From NCBI RefSeq assembly GCF_010389155.1, contig NC_057764.1, positions 682,001-746,000 of the forward strand: a stretch of DNA of 64,000 nt, in the 5' to 3' direction. Positions 22,030 to 32,635 of this stretch are shown piece after piece. The stretch comes from Erigeron canadensis. Taxonomy: Eukaryota; Streptophyta; Magnoliopsida; Asterales; Asteraceae. The position numbers were made by a program, and so were the translations under genes. Under the pieces are notes generated by a model that did no database searches, was not told where the DNA came from, and worked only from the letters and a program-made list of their open reading frames with translations. Positions within the stretch are counted from its first letter, which is position 1. The number at the start of each line of letters is the position of its first letter.

Positions 22030-22686
22030 TCGAGCATTAATTATCATCATCACAAACCTAGGAAACATCAAAAATCTCTTCTTTCCCGCGGCTATGATTT
22101 GTTTCCTCATCTCATCGAAGAAGAACTCAGAGAAACTATACGGCTTACTAAAAACTAAGCCCACCATTTGTGCTTGGGCTTCCTGGTTTAACGTATCAAA
22201 ACCAGATTTCTTGTTGCTCAACCCAACATTAATTACGTGAGCAAGATACCTCCACCTGCCATAAAAACCCTTCTTTAACAGAGTTTTACTTGACAGGTCT
22301 CCTGCAAACCCCATCCTCTGGAAAGCACCTTGAATAACTTCATGACAGAACTTGGTGAGACCAGTCGCACAACCTTCTTGTTCAACTGTGGCCAAACGAA
22401 GTATACCAATGAGATCTGCAGTTGTGAACTGTATCAGCTGCCCAACAACAGTGGTATGAAAAATATGTTCGTTTTCAGCACGAACAATGTTAGCACTTGA
22501 CCAGAAATCTCTTAGATAATCTATATAGATAACTGGCGAATGAGTAAGCGCATGATGAAATCGTGATCTTCTGAAGAAAGTGAATATCTCGTGATAATAC
22601 TCGGTTCCTTCCTGATTATCATCAAAATTCATCACGTAGTTATGAGCTGCAATGAAGTTTCTTGCCATTTCTATAATTAATAACAA
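22030..22686 (-). pseudogene. Extra reading frame of the copia element, N-terminal part
   Basis: The minus strand opens at 22686; an ATG at 22668 (MARNFIAAHNYVMNF) directly follows a splice-acceptor-like TTATTAATTATAG, and a donor-like CAG/GTTAGT lies near 22977, so a 5' intron of about 300 bp is possible. Sequence includes RFHHALTHSPVIYIDYLRDF, WSSANIVRAENEHIF, FCHEVIQGAFQRMGF, GFYGRWRYLAHVINVG and FLMFPRFVMMIINAR. This layout resembles a non-pol frame attached to copia elements in Asteraceae; that match is from memory of the family. It has no stop in this part. It is cut at TCGAG by element G3 and continues at 18909. Function is unknown. Confidence 0.68.
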
Positions 22687-22979
22687 ACAATTAATTACCT
22701 AAATAGACATCAAAATTCATATGCATAACATACACAACTAAGATTATCTCTGTAATCTAGTCAAAACATATAAATTATCCCTGTAACTTATAATAAACAC
22801 TATTAACATAAATTATCCTTGTAATTTAGTTAACATCATTAACTTTAATTATCTCTGTAATTAAGTTAAACAATCATAAAATATCTCGGTAATTTACGAT
22901 TAAAACAAACTAACTCATTTTCAAATATTTATTACGATAAACTTTTGAAAATCTATTAAAATAACTTAAACTAACCTGT

Positions 22980-23551
22980 CTTGTGTGCTTCATAGGATAT
23001 GTCTGCACACAACTTAGAACCTCTTTACTCGATCTGTTTCTTGTTATCTTCAAACAAGGAAGTAGACATCTTCGTGTTAATGCAAGCACGTGGGACAACC
23101 CTCTACGTGATGGCATAACTGCGAACTTGTTTCAGATCGATATATCATCTTCAACATGATGTCAGTGCGAAGTAAGGAATACTAAGGCATGACGTAAGCA
23201 CGAACTTGATATGAATTATGTGATTATCTTCGTGTGACGTCAGCACGAAGGAGAACCACTTCGTGGTGATGTATGCACGAACTTAATCATTAATTCGTGA
23301 TAATCTTGTCCATGAACTCGTGTTGATGTCACTGTGAACTTGATCCACTTCATGCTGACGTAAGCACGAAGTCAAAGGAAATATCATGCGAATACTAGCC
23401 TATTCGTGCTGACGTAAGCACGAGGCTAAATCCTCTTCGTGCTGACGTAAGCACGAAGTTACACGAATTTCTTCATCTTCACGAATTTGCACACGAATTC
23501 AAGAGAAAATCCTGAATACATATCACGATTGAAGACTAAAAACATCTCCCC
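22980..23551 (-). promoter_or_regulatory. Leader of copia family B with TGACG-word array
   Basis: Between the primer site and the extra frame lies a non-coding leader with repeated copies of GCTGACGTAAGCACGAAG and variants (near 23189, 23237, 23268, 23353, 23409, 23442 on the plus strand). The words contain the TGACG core recognised by plant TGA-type bZIP factors. Whether they act as DNA sites or as RNA structure in the transcript cannot be told. Confidence 0.6.
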
Positions 23552-23564
23552 TGCTCTGATACCA

Positions 23565-24041
23565 TGTTGAAACACGTCGGACCGTTCAAATCGTGACCAA
23601 TTCGACTATGGAAGTGCGGAATCCATTCATAATCGACTTTAAGGTTTCTGTATAATTAATGGACATATAAACACGAAATTACATGAAGAATAAGAGATAA
23701 GAACAGATGTAAAACTCATGAATATCATTAATCATATGGATATTACACCAAATCAGTATACATCTGACTGGCACGGGGTATAGATCTCTACCCCGTGCAC
23801 TATGAACGAAATCTGTTGCAACTCAAATTGTTAATCAAAACCCTAGACCTAGGTGTTCTATATATAGGCTGCTAAACGGGCTGGACTTCAATCTCGTTCG
23901 TGGGCTTTAAGCTCCTTCACACGAACTAGCGACTTCGTGCTGACGTTATCACGACCTTGATGAAGCCTTCTCTTCATCACGACTAGCCTCTAGAATTGTA
24001 TTGCGACGGACAATAAAAGCCTCTCAGAAATTGCTTCTACA
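23565..24041 (-). repeat. 5' LTR and primer site of copia family B
   Basis: 477 bp from TGTTGAAACACG to AATTGCTTCTACA. The primer site TGGTATCAGAGCAGGGG (minus strand, 23548-23564) touches the LTR edge and matches the initiator-methionine tRNA type used by copia elements. The right edge interrupts the copia A integrase at 24042. No matching 3' LTR with shared target duplication was found; the solo copy at 21156 has its own duplication. Confidence 0.85.
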
Positions 24042-24620
24042 ATGAAAAATACCCACGAGAATCTAGAGAAATCGTCAGTAACTACTAGACAGTAGTACAT
24101 GTACCCTATGCTTCGAACATTTACTGGCCCAAATAAATCCATATGTAGTAGCTGAAATGGAGTGGCAATAGAATTCTGAGTCTTTGGTTTGTGTGACTTC
24201 TTAGTCTGTTTTCCCTTTAAACATGGCATACACTTATCCTCCACCATAAATCTTTTGCTGGGAACACCGAGGACTAATCCATTGCTCGTAATATAACTCA
24301 TTTTTCTGAAATGGATATGACCCATCCTTATTTGCCATAACGGAGATTCATCTTTAATTGCTTTTGTCAATAAACACACCGGCTCCACTGAATCAACAAC
24401 ACCTATTTCTAAACCATAGATGTCCCTCTTTCTTGGATCCTTCAACAAAATCCATTCATCCGGTGACATAACATGGTTTCAAGATAAGAGCCTCCCTTTC
24501 TGTAAAATGAATTGGATTCCCTTTGTCGCATATTTGTGATACACTCATCAAATTATGCTCCAACTGTTCAACAAAATTTACGTTGTCCATTCTGATCTTC
24601 CCATTGATGACTTTCCCAAT
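24042..24620 (-). pseudogene. Copia A GAG-pre-integrase and start of integrase
   Basis: The minus strand reads NVNFVEQLEHNLMSVSQICD, then after a frameshift near 24465 the pre-integrase zinc region (LWQIRMGHIHFRKM, CMPCLKGKQTKKSHK) and the integrase start QLLHMDLFGPVNVRSIGYMY and VVTDDFSRFSWVFF. The first catalytic Asp (HMDLFG) is present. The frame is cut at 24042 by the family B LTR, so the rest of the integrase, reverse transcriptase and RNase H are missing. Confidence 0.85.
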
Positions 24621-25232
24621 TGTTTGATCAAATAATCGCACTATGACTCAACCGAAGGTGTGAGTGGGGTTTATTGGTGTTTATCGGTGATTCCCTTACG
24701 GTCAGAGGGTCCGAGAGGCCGCTTTACGCCGAATGGTTTTATATCTAAGTCAATTTGTTCGGCTTAGGGTTTAAAGGATTTGTATATGGTTTATCCGGAG
24801 GTCGAATAAACCATGAGGGTTTTGCGGTTATTCGTATTGAACGTATATGATAATGTGTCGTGAGGCTTCCTCCTCTATTTATATAGAGGGTAGATAACTT
24901 GGAGAGGGGGTAAGAGAATTAGGGTAAATCTCTTTCTCCTTTGTGAATATCTTGTTTCCTTCGTGAGGAGATTTGTGGTAATCTTGTTACCTAATTATGT
25001 CCGAGTATATCGGAGCTCAGTAAGATAGTTGTGGAAGGAATCTTCGCCTGATCTTTCTTGTGTACTTCCTCAGAGCTGGGTATTTGTTACCTTCGAAGCT
25101 CCGGGATAATCATGTTAATTGGAGGCTAAGCTCCGTTTATGGGCATATGTACTTATTACCTATACGGAGGTAACTTTGTGTTCTGAAACTGCTTCGGGTA
25201 CGGAGCTAAAGCTCCATATGGGTATATCATCA
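24621..25232 (-). mobile_element. Tat-type solo LTR inside copia A protease
   Basis: 612 bp, starts TGTTTGATCAAATAATCGC and ends GGGTATATCATCA, with the perfect duplication CCAAT (24616-24620 and 25233-25237). It is related to the LTRs of G2. Removing it and one CCAAT joins NISGIG to KVINGKIRMDN of the copia polyprotein. The minus strand has a CTATATAAATAGAGG TATA motif near 24885. Confidence 0.9.
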
Positions 25233-25870
25233 CCAATTCCAGAAATATTACCACCCTTGGGACTAGCAAAACTGACATAAGACCCTTTAACCGGAGTAAA
25301 TTCTGTTAACAATCTCTTGTCGCCTATCATATGTCTTGAACATCCACTATCGACAAACCAAATCCCGGTAGTTTTCCTTAGTGGTGCATTTTGTTCAATA
25401 ACTTCCATATGAGCCATGAATCCTGTTTCGACTTCACTATCTTTAGCTTTTACTAGTTCTGATGATTCAGGTTCCTCTTCTACCATCTGATGAACACTAC
25501 CATGAACATTGGCACATACCATATGATCAAATGAATTATCAGCAAGATCGTTCATTTCTTCATCAAGGTCTTGAATTTCCGCCATAAATGGATGATTCTG
25601 ATCATCGGTACTAGTTGAACCCCAATTATATGTACCATCATTTTGAACCACCAATGCTCTTGAGTTGTCCATTTCTCCTGAGCTTCGGTTCCCGGTACTA
25701 GCATATTGACGCCCTGAACTCTGACCAGGAATATAACTACTTTGATTGAAGTTCTGACAAACTGTAGCTGAACCGTTGTCCCGTCTTGGCCTCTAACACT
25801 CTCGAGCAAAATGTCCAAAGCCATCACAGTTAAAACACTTCACCTTAGTCTTGTCAAACCCCACTTTCCT
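25233..25870 (-). pseudogene. Copia A zinc knuckle and protease
   Basis: A CCHC zinc knuckle CFNCDGFGHFAREC lies at about 25798-25842 and is followed directly by a stop. The protease carries GIWFVDSGCSRHMIGDK at about 25325-25375 (catalytic DSG), then FTPVKGSYVSFASPKGGNIS. The frame is cut at 25232 by a solo LTR. Confidence 0.85.
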
Positions 25871-25893
25871 GTCTATGGCCTTCTATCTGTGAA

Positions 25894-27010
25894 TCACTGA
25901 ACTCTCAATGTTAACATAACCAATTGCCAGTTTAGGTCCATTTCCTCTAGATTGTCGGGATCAACTTGCTTGTAATCCTCCCTAACCAGTTCAGGATCAG
26001 TCAGTTTTCCTCCAATTAGATTTTCATGAGCAGACACAAATGAAGCTAGCATACCCAAATGTCCCTCAGCAGATTTTATGCTCATCGGCATACCTGATAA
26101 ACCCGAGCTTGGAGAACTACTATTCTGATTCCCATTGTGAACAACTATCGCTGATTCCGGAGAAGTTACATACATCAAGTTGTCGTCAGAATCCATCATC
26201 ATCTTCATTTTCTCATCATCTCCACTATAGAAGGTAGTAATCCCTCCACTTGAAGATCTTACAGAAGGATCGCTTGATTTGCTATGATAGAGTTCAGGAC
26301 GCTGAACAAAATCACTGTTGCCTGCTTCCTTCGATTTTCTTTTCATATCGAGACCTCTCAGCTTTCGAATAACCTGCTCCAGAGTCCATTTACTAAATTT
26401 GGTATTTTGTTGGATAGAGGTGATAAAACCTTCCCACTTAATCGGAAGTGCCTCCAACAACTTCTCGATGACATCTTCTGGATCAGGATTATACCCAAAG
26501 TAGGCAAGCTCAACCAGCAAATGACTGTATTGAACCAGCGTCTCATCAAGAGATTCATCCTTGAAGCTAGTAAAAACATAATACTGCTTCTTCAACAAAT
26601 CTTTCCTACTCTTCTTGGGATCATCGTCACCTTCACAATGCTCTTTGAGTGCATCCCACAAGCCTTTCAATGTATCATACTTTTCAAACAGATTACAGAT
26701 GCAGAACTTCCCCTTGGAAAGCCATTCGAAGTGATCCTAAAGCTTTGCTTTCAGCCTCGTAGTCTTTCTTTTTATCAACGTCCATTTGCTCATACGAAGC
26801 TAGCCTAGCACTGCTCGAACTTGGAGTATCACCCGGCACTGTAGGAGGAGTATAACCGTTTGTAATACAAATCCACATCCTCACATCCATCAGTCTGTAG
26901 TATGACTCGAATCTGCCCTTCCAATTGAAGTATTTGTCTAGGCTTATCAACTTTGGTGGTGAATTGGCCTTTCCGGTCTCATGATCTATTAGAATCAATT
27001 GATTCAGCAA
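25894..27010 (-). pseudogene. Copia A gag
   Basis: The minus strand starts with LISLDKYFNWKGRFESYYRL and MDVRMWICITNGYTPPTV, and a frameshift near 26690 leads to KGLWDALKEHCEGDDDPKKS, YYVFTSFKDESLDETLVQYS and KWTLEQVIRKLRGLDMKRK, matching the copia gag (UBN2-like) domain. A later part is Ser-rich. A stop precedes the first visible Met, so the N-terminus is not certain. Confidence 0.82.
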
Positions 27011-27099
27011 AGCTTGATAGTTTGCAGGTAACTAAGACGTCAATTTCTCCGAGCTAGCAAAGTTGACAAACTGTCTAAAATAAACAAGATCGTAAAGTT

Positions 27100-27190
27100 C
27101 ACGAGGTCAAAGAAATACGAGGTCGCAATTGAACTCGAGGTCGTAATTGAAATGTGCGGTCGTAATTGAGCTCACGAGGTCGCAAACGAT
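27100..27190. repeat. CGAGGTCG word array in the copia A leader
   Basis: Within 90 bp the words ACGAGGTC, ACGAGGTCG, CGAGGTCG, GCGGTCG and ACGAGGTCG follow one another. The same words occur in both LTRs (9465-9545; 28445-28530). Confidence 0.7.
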
Positions 27191-27311
27191 GCTGAAATTC
27201 TTAATTCTATTGAATTCGAAACCTAAAAGCCAATAACACACTTTCGACGGCTGCAAATACCAAAATATATCACGAACAAGATTTCCAGTCGTAAACTCGT
27301 GAAATAATAAC

Positions 27312-28066
27312 TAGGGATGGCAAAAAAATCTGAACCCGATACCCGAAAGTTTTGGAGCGGGGCGGGGCAAGCTTATCGAGTCACGGCTCGGGTTTCGGGG
27401 CAATTATCGGGGTTTTTTTCGGGTTTCGGGGCAGGGACTGGGGAATGCTTACCCCGACCCGATCCGAACCCGATAGCATACGTATATAGTAAAATTGTTA
27501 TTATTGTTATATCTACTTCATGGAAAAATAATTAATATCAATATATGAAACACATTTTTCTAATAAAAGTTTCCTTCTGATCCTTTTTTGTAGAAAGATA
27601 ATCTTCAAAACTTATATGGTTTATTTGTTTCTATATTTTTGTTGCCTACGTTCAGTTTTTTTAGTTCCTTTTTTGCTTCGCTGATAAGTACGAGTACAAA
27701 ATTTGACTCTGTTTTTATTAATATGTGATGTATCATGGTTTATACTTTAAATAATATATAATATAATTGTTTTTCCAAAATACAAATATTGATGGATTAT
27801 TTTTATATGAATTTTACTGGAACATTGAATAATAGTAGGTTTGTTTTTGTTACTAATTTTAATTTTGAAAAAGACAAATAGGTTACTATCGGGCCAGGTT
27901 TCGGGTTTTAAAATGGGGATCGGGTATCGGGTCGGTTTTGGGGAATATTTTATCCCCGATGGGGTCCCCGATGGGTATCGGGTCGGGGTCGGGGATTAAT
28001 TTTCTTATCGGGTTTGGATTCGGGTATGATGATACCAGCCCCGAACCCGACCCATTGCCATTCCTA
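27312..28066. mobile_element. Non-autonomous hAT element with 8-bp target duplication
   Basis: 755 bp. Terminal inverted repeats are TAGGGATGGCAA (left) and TTGCCATTCCTA (right). The perfect 8-bp duplication ATAATAAC lies at 27304-27311 and 28067-28074. Both subterminal zones are GC-rich with CGGGTTTCGGG and CCCGA words; the centre is AT-rich without coding capacity. It sits in the copia A leader. The terminus resembles that of the larger hAT at 3190 (TAGGGGTGAT). Confidence 0.95.
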
Positions 28067-28142
28067 ATAATAACGTCTAAACGACCCTAAATCAATGTTT
28101 TCTATCACCAACAAACTATAACCTTCCGGTATGAAACCAAGA

Positions 28143-28155
28143 GGCTCTGATACCA
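28143..28155 (-). promoter_or_regulatory. Primer-binding site of copia A
   Basis: The minus strand reads TGGTATCAGAGCC, the initiator-methionine tRNA complement, two bases inside the LTR edge. Confidence 0.93.
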
Positions 28156-28157
28156 CT

Positions 28158-28684
28158 TGTAAGACCCCTTGAAACAGATCGTTAATAGTTTGCTCCAGTT
28201 ATCCAAAGGTGCGGAATACCTTTCTATAACTTGGTGATTCACAACGAAGCCCCTAGATCACCTGCTGCCTCGCAGATCTTCTTCGGGCTAGCAGAACAAC
28301 CTTTGACGACTATAACCTGCTTTACTAGCTTGATATTTCGACAAATGTTCAACCCTAATCTCTGTTAGGGTTCGGTATTTATAGGAAAACACCCAAATGG
28401 ATTTCAGCGAGTCGGGCTCGCAAATCCAGCCCAACCCGTCACTTTTACGAGGTCGTATTAGTGATTGGCCTCGTATTTGACCCTGCAAATACAGGGTCGT
28501 ATTCCTATGATGAATTGCGAGGTCGCATTTCATCCTTAGCAGATTATTATACATTTAATATTTCAACTTAATCTAGTATTCTATGCATAATACAAAGTCC
28601 ATTAATCACAATCACATTACAAAGACATATCACAATATAGAGCCAAACAATCTAGACTGCTATTGACATAGACGTGCACTTACA
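28158..28684 (-). repeat. 5' LTR of copia A
   Basis: 527 bp, TGTAAGACCCC to CGTGCACTTACA, about 95% like the LTR at 9176-9701. TATA motif CTATAAATACC on the minus strand near 28375-28385. Confidence 0.92.
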
Positions 28685-29460
28685 AAAAGTCAAACGAAGT
28701 CCCGACAAAGAACATTGGAAAAAGATCAGAAGGTTTGGAGATCGATGTTCCAGCATCGGTCGTAAACATCAACCATCAAAACAACATCGGCCGTCAGATT
28801 CAATTTTGTACATTTTGACACTTAGACAACTTCCGATCTTTTCTAGTAAAAATCGAGCTTCAAACAATTGATAACAAGTTCATTTTGATATAAAACACCT
28901 GACACAAAATTTCCAAGAGTCTTCATACCATCTGTACCTACAAATCAAGTTTACAAGACGAAACGGGTCATTTTACCCAAGTTGACACCAACTAGGGTTT
29001 TACAATACATCAAGATACCAAGACCATGACTCTAACCCAACTTTTTGCAGAAATATACATAACAAAACTTTACCAAAAACACTTCATATGTACCAAGATC
29101 CATTAGTCCAAAGGACTCACTAGGGGTTCTAGCCATAATCAAACTTTTACCGTAAAAGTCAACATTTTAGAATTCAAATCATCCATATTCTTCAAACCAC
29201 TAAATCGTGTTTCCACTTCTGGACCAACCTATAAAAAGGGTAAACAACTAAAAAATAAGCCAAAGTTTAGTGAATACCATTGCATACGACGCTTATACAC
29301 ACGAAGGAGGGGAAAAACACAAAAGACTATCGCATGTAGCCAATGGTACTGTCATAACATCACTTATATACTCACTTTTGCGCTAACAAACTCATACATA
29401 TATCCATATACACTAAACAATATACTCAAGAGGTTCTTATGCCTCAAAGGTTCTTAGGCC

Positions 29461-29716
29461 TTATAGCAACTCAATCAATATCTCATACATACCATATCAA
29501 TAACTCGGGATTCTTAGGCCCCATATCAATTCAATCAATATCTCATTCATATCATATCAATAACTCGGGATTCTTATGCCTCATATCAATTCAATCAATA
29601 TCTCATTGATATCATATCAATAACTCGTGATTCTTAGGCCCCATATCAACTCAATCAATATCTCATTCATATTATATAATTAACTCGGGATTCTTAGGCC
29701 CCATATCAAATTAGGC
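29461..29716. repeat. 60-bp tandem repeat in the gypsy-type solo LTR
   Basis: Four copies with an exact 60-base period (29461-29700) plus partial copies on both sides. Unit content includes TCAATCAATATCTCATTCAT and AACTCGGGATTCTTAGGCC. Copies differ by a few bases. Confidence 0.95.
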
Positions 29717-30920
29717 CTAACGCCAAATCGATTACCATACACGGAATCCACCATCATATGGTAATCGACCCAACGTACATATAATCGTACGCAAGAGTAT
29801 TCACCTCCTTCGCGACAATCAACAATCAAATAGCCACAACAATTAGCAAAGCTTTCAACCTAACAAATCAACACAATATACATATAAGACTTAATTCACG
29901 AATCATGGCTAACTCACTTAGCCATACTATGGATTCACTAGCATTCTCAAACATATTCAAAACCCGTTCTATTGAGTTGGCTCATTTTCAAATCTCAATT
30001 AACAAAATTCTATCTTTCATCATCGTCATTCTCAACTATTTATCATTTACTAAAAATCTCATTTTACCACCACAATATGGCCATTTCATCTCATAGTTCA
30101 AAGTTATCACATTCTCATTTTGGCCAAACCTCATTTTAATACAAAAAACTACCATCTTATTATCTCATAATCACTTCTATGTAGTCATACTACATTATTA
30201 CTTAAAATCTTCATTTTCTTGCTTTGGCCATAAAAATCACTAAAACACTTTTATCAAAATATTTATGAATTTACATATCAATATGCTCCATTACAAGTGA
30301 GGATTTAGAAAACATTGCAACATAATCAACTCAATTAAAAATCCCCAATTTATCAATTTTCAAGAACCCTAACTTGATTTTAAACAATTAACTCATTATA
30401 AGAAAAACCCCAAATTAAGTGAATGTATGAACCCTAATTATAATCAACAAGAATCATAACTTCAAGACAAGAATAATATAAAGTTGGAATCACATCTTCT
30501 TCTTCCTCTTTTTCTTTTATTTTTTTGTCACACACACACACATACATACCCACAAAATCTCCCAACTTGATTATTAGAATTCTTGGAAATTATTATTATA
30601 TAGTGTACTTATAATTTGAGAGATTTAATCTTTGATGATAACAAGAACATATTATGAAGAATTGAGGTGAAGAAGATATGAAATTAGGTGAGGAATAGAT
30701 GAGTGAAAATGTGAGTCACAAAAGAATGAAGTGGCTTGCATGTTTCTTATTATGCCACGTCCCTACCCAAAAATAGAGGGTATTTTACCCGCTATCTACT
30801 AATGTTCCAATTAAATTAACTCCGTAATTAAAAACAAGATACTAGGAAACTATTTTAATGTTAAAACTACAAAAAGGGGTTAATTTATTTATCTTAAAAA
30901 TCTTGGGATGTTACAATAAA

Positions 30921-31740
30921 GGACCGATGCACCGGCAGGGGAAGATTTTCCCTATGGGAATGGCAATGGATTCGACCACCAACAACATCAAATGAACTTC
31001 AACAGCTCCAAATCATGCTCTTCCAAATCGTGGATGTTACCCTTTCCAACTCCGAAGACACCTGGAAATGGAAATGTGACCAATCTGGTTACTTTACCAC
31101 GCAATCCATGAGGAATAGAATTCAAATGGTTCCTTACGGACCAAACAGATGGACCTTCCCATGGAACCGAATAGCTCCCTTAAAAGTCAATGTCCTTGGA
31201 TGGCGTATCGAATTGGGCAGAATTGCTACAAAAGACCAGCTACTTTCCAGACAAATACCATTAACCTCCATATCCTGCTCACTATGCAATACCCACAACG
31301 AATCGGCAGAGCATCTATTCCTCTACTGTTCTTTCTCCGACATTCTCTTGGCAGATCTTCTCGCATGGTGCAGAATTTCATTCACGAAACCTTCTAGCCT
31401 TCGTAATCTATTCAACCTTCACAGGAGCTCCCTCATTCACCCCAGCAAAAGTTGACTCATAAATCTTGTTGTTTTGACTTATTGCTGGACCATTTGGAAA
31501 ACGAGGAATGAATGTGTTTTCTCAAACAAAGCTCTATCCACTTGCTTTGCTATGAAGGATTTAAAGAGTAATAGCTTCCTTTAGCTAACAAACCGCTCCC
31601 CTAAACTCGGTATAGAATGGCACTAGTGGTGCAAATTTGAAGTATAATGTACCTATTGTTTGCTATTTCCCTCGATTGTAATCCTAGGCACTTGCTAGCT
31701 TATTAATAAAAGATCTTTATTTGAATGTTAAAAAAAGAAA
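30921..31740 (+). pseudogene. LINE C-terminal part, 3' UTR and poly-A tail
   Basis: Continuation of the LINE broken at 8979. WIRPPTTSNELQQLQIMLF is followed by a reverse-transcriptase-associated zinc-binding domain (zf-RVT): WKWKCDQSGYFTTQSMRN, FPWNRIAPLKVNVLGWRI, KDQLLSRQIPLTSISCSLC and NESAEHLFLYCSF. A stop at 31453-31455 precedes LTYCWTIWKTRNECVF in another frame. The 3' untranslated part has an AATAAA-type signal and ends in an A-rich tail near 31728-31740. Flanking duplication of the LINE cannot be tested because its 5' end is outside. Confidence 0.88.
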
Positions 31741-31848
31741 ATTTCCTTTCATGTCGGATAATCTTGCAGATTATATCGAAAAAAAGGTCTTCATGTTTTA
31801 AATACACCCAGTTAAAAGAAAACTATTCATTTATCTATAATCTATAAT

Positions 31849-32312
31849 ACATTATAAAGGAGGGGTACCTTTTTTCAAATTCCCTAGTAATGAATTGAAA
31901 TGCCTAATATACCCCTCTTATTTATTCACTAATTTAAACATCTCTACCTAATATACTTATAATACCCTTAAATCTCAATCACTCATTTTCTTCTCCCTCC
32001 TCAAATCTCAACCACCCATTTTTTTTCTCTCCTCCGTACATCATTTTATTTCTCTAATTTATTCAAAATCTTTTATCTCAAAAACCGTATATCGATAAAT
32101 TATAAAAATTACATTGGTATTCTTAAAATTTCATGTTTTTTCATTAAAGATGTCATTCGATATATTTTCGACGAATTTTTAAATCCGAGGGTGGTGTCCA
32201 TACGGCTAAAGCATTTGACTATCACACTCTATGACTAATCACCTCCTATGACCTATCACTCCTACCATCTTATCGCCACAACGAACGAGCACTTTCTCTC
32301 TTATTGATTAAT
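31849..32312 (+). mobile_element. Non-autonomous Helitron-like repeat, copy 1
   Basis: Starts near TCTATAATCTATAATACATT with the TATAAAGGAGG that is typical of plant Helitron 5' ends. It shares over 300 bp with the region 58552-58950, including CAAAAACCGTATATCGATAAA and GTCATTCGATATATTTTCGA. The 3' end (near CGCCACAACGAACGAGCAC) is a degraded version of the GC-rich hairpin usually found there. Boundaries are approximate. Confidence 0.55.
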
Positions 32313-32635
32313 AAATTTTCTACCTCTGAAATATTGAAAAAGTTAATTAAATTAAATGTAATAAAAAGAAAAAGAAAAAGTATTAGAAAAAGAATCGGCA
32401 TGTAACGGCTTTGTTAATGATATTCTCGGTATAAGAAAATCATTTCACTCACACGACATGTACTAGGTACACACATATATATATACGTTTACAATTATTT
32501 TATGATTAAAATATATACTGTGATAGATATGATATGATGTATGTACCTACACAATTATCACACACACATATATATATCACACCCACATATCTCTCCCTCT
32601 TTGTTATAATTTTCATAGAGAGAAGAAAACAAAAA

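Larger units (their letters stand above)
9176..28684 (-). mobile_element. Ty1/copia element, heavily invaded (copia A)
   Basis: The LTR pair is at 9176-9701 and 28158-28684, about 5% different by eye, both starting TGTAAG and ending CTTACA. The polypurine tract is beside the left LTR and the primer site beside the right one, so the element runs on the minus strand. Flanks are ATAAG (9171-9175) and AAAAG (28685-28689), a target duplication with one mismatch. Coding remnants from 27010 leftward are gag, zinc knuckle, protease and the start of integrase; then the order is broken at 24042. Reverse transcriptase and RNase H are not found. An additional non-pol reading frame occupies the 3' end up to the polypurine tract. 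The 19.5 kb span is mainly later insertions. Confidence 0.85.
8980..30915 (-). mobile_element. Gypsy-type solo LTR split by the copia element
   Basis: The two outer pieces, 8980-9175 and 28685-30915, together make about 2.42 kb. The left edge is TGAAATGACTAG after ATAAA; the right edge is GGGATGTTACA before ATAAA (30916-30920), so there is a perfect 5-bp target duplication ATAAA. On the minus strand it begins TGTAACATCCCAAG, a start common in plant Tekay/Del LTRs; lineage is inferred from that only. No internal region or second LTR is present, so it is a solo LTR. Removing it rejoins LINE coding sequence. Four 60-bp tandem copies lie inside it at 29461-29700. Confidence 0.8.

Noticed and set aside
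23160..23460. Regularly repeated GCTGACGTAAGCACGAAG words first considered as a CRISPR-like array
   Set aside because: Spacing is irregular, copies diverge, and the position is the leader of a plant retrotransposon.
21156..24041. LTR pair 21156-21654 / 23565-24041 as the two ends of one family B element
   Set aside because: The left copy has its own perfect CTTTT duplication and lies inside the G3 LTR, so it is a separate solo LTR.
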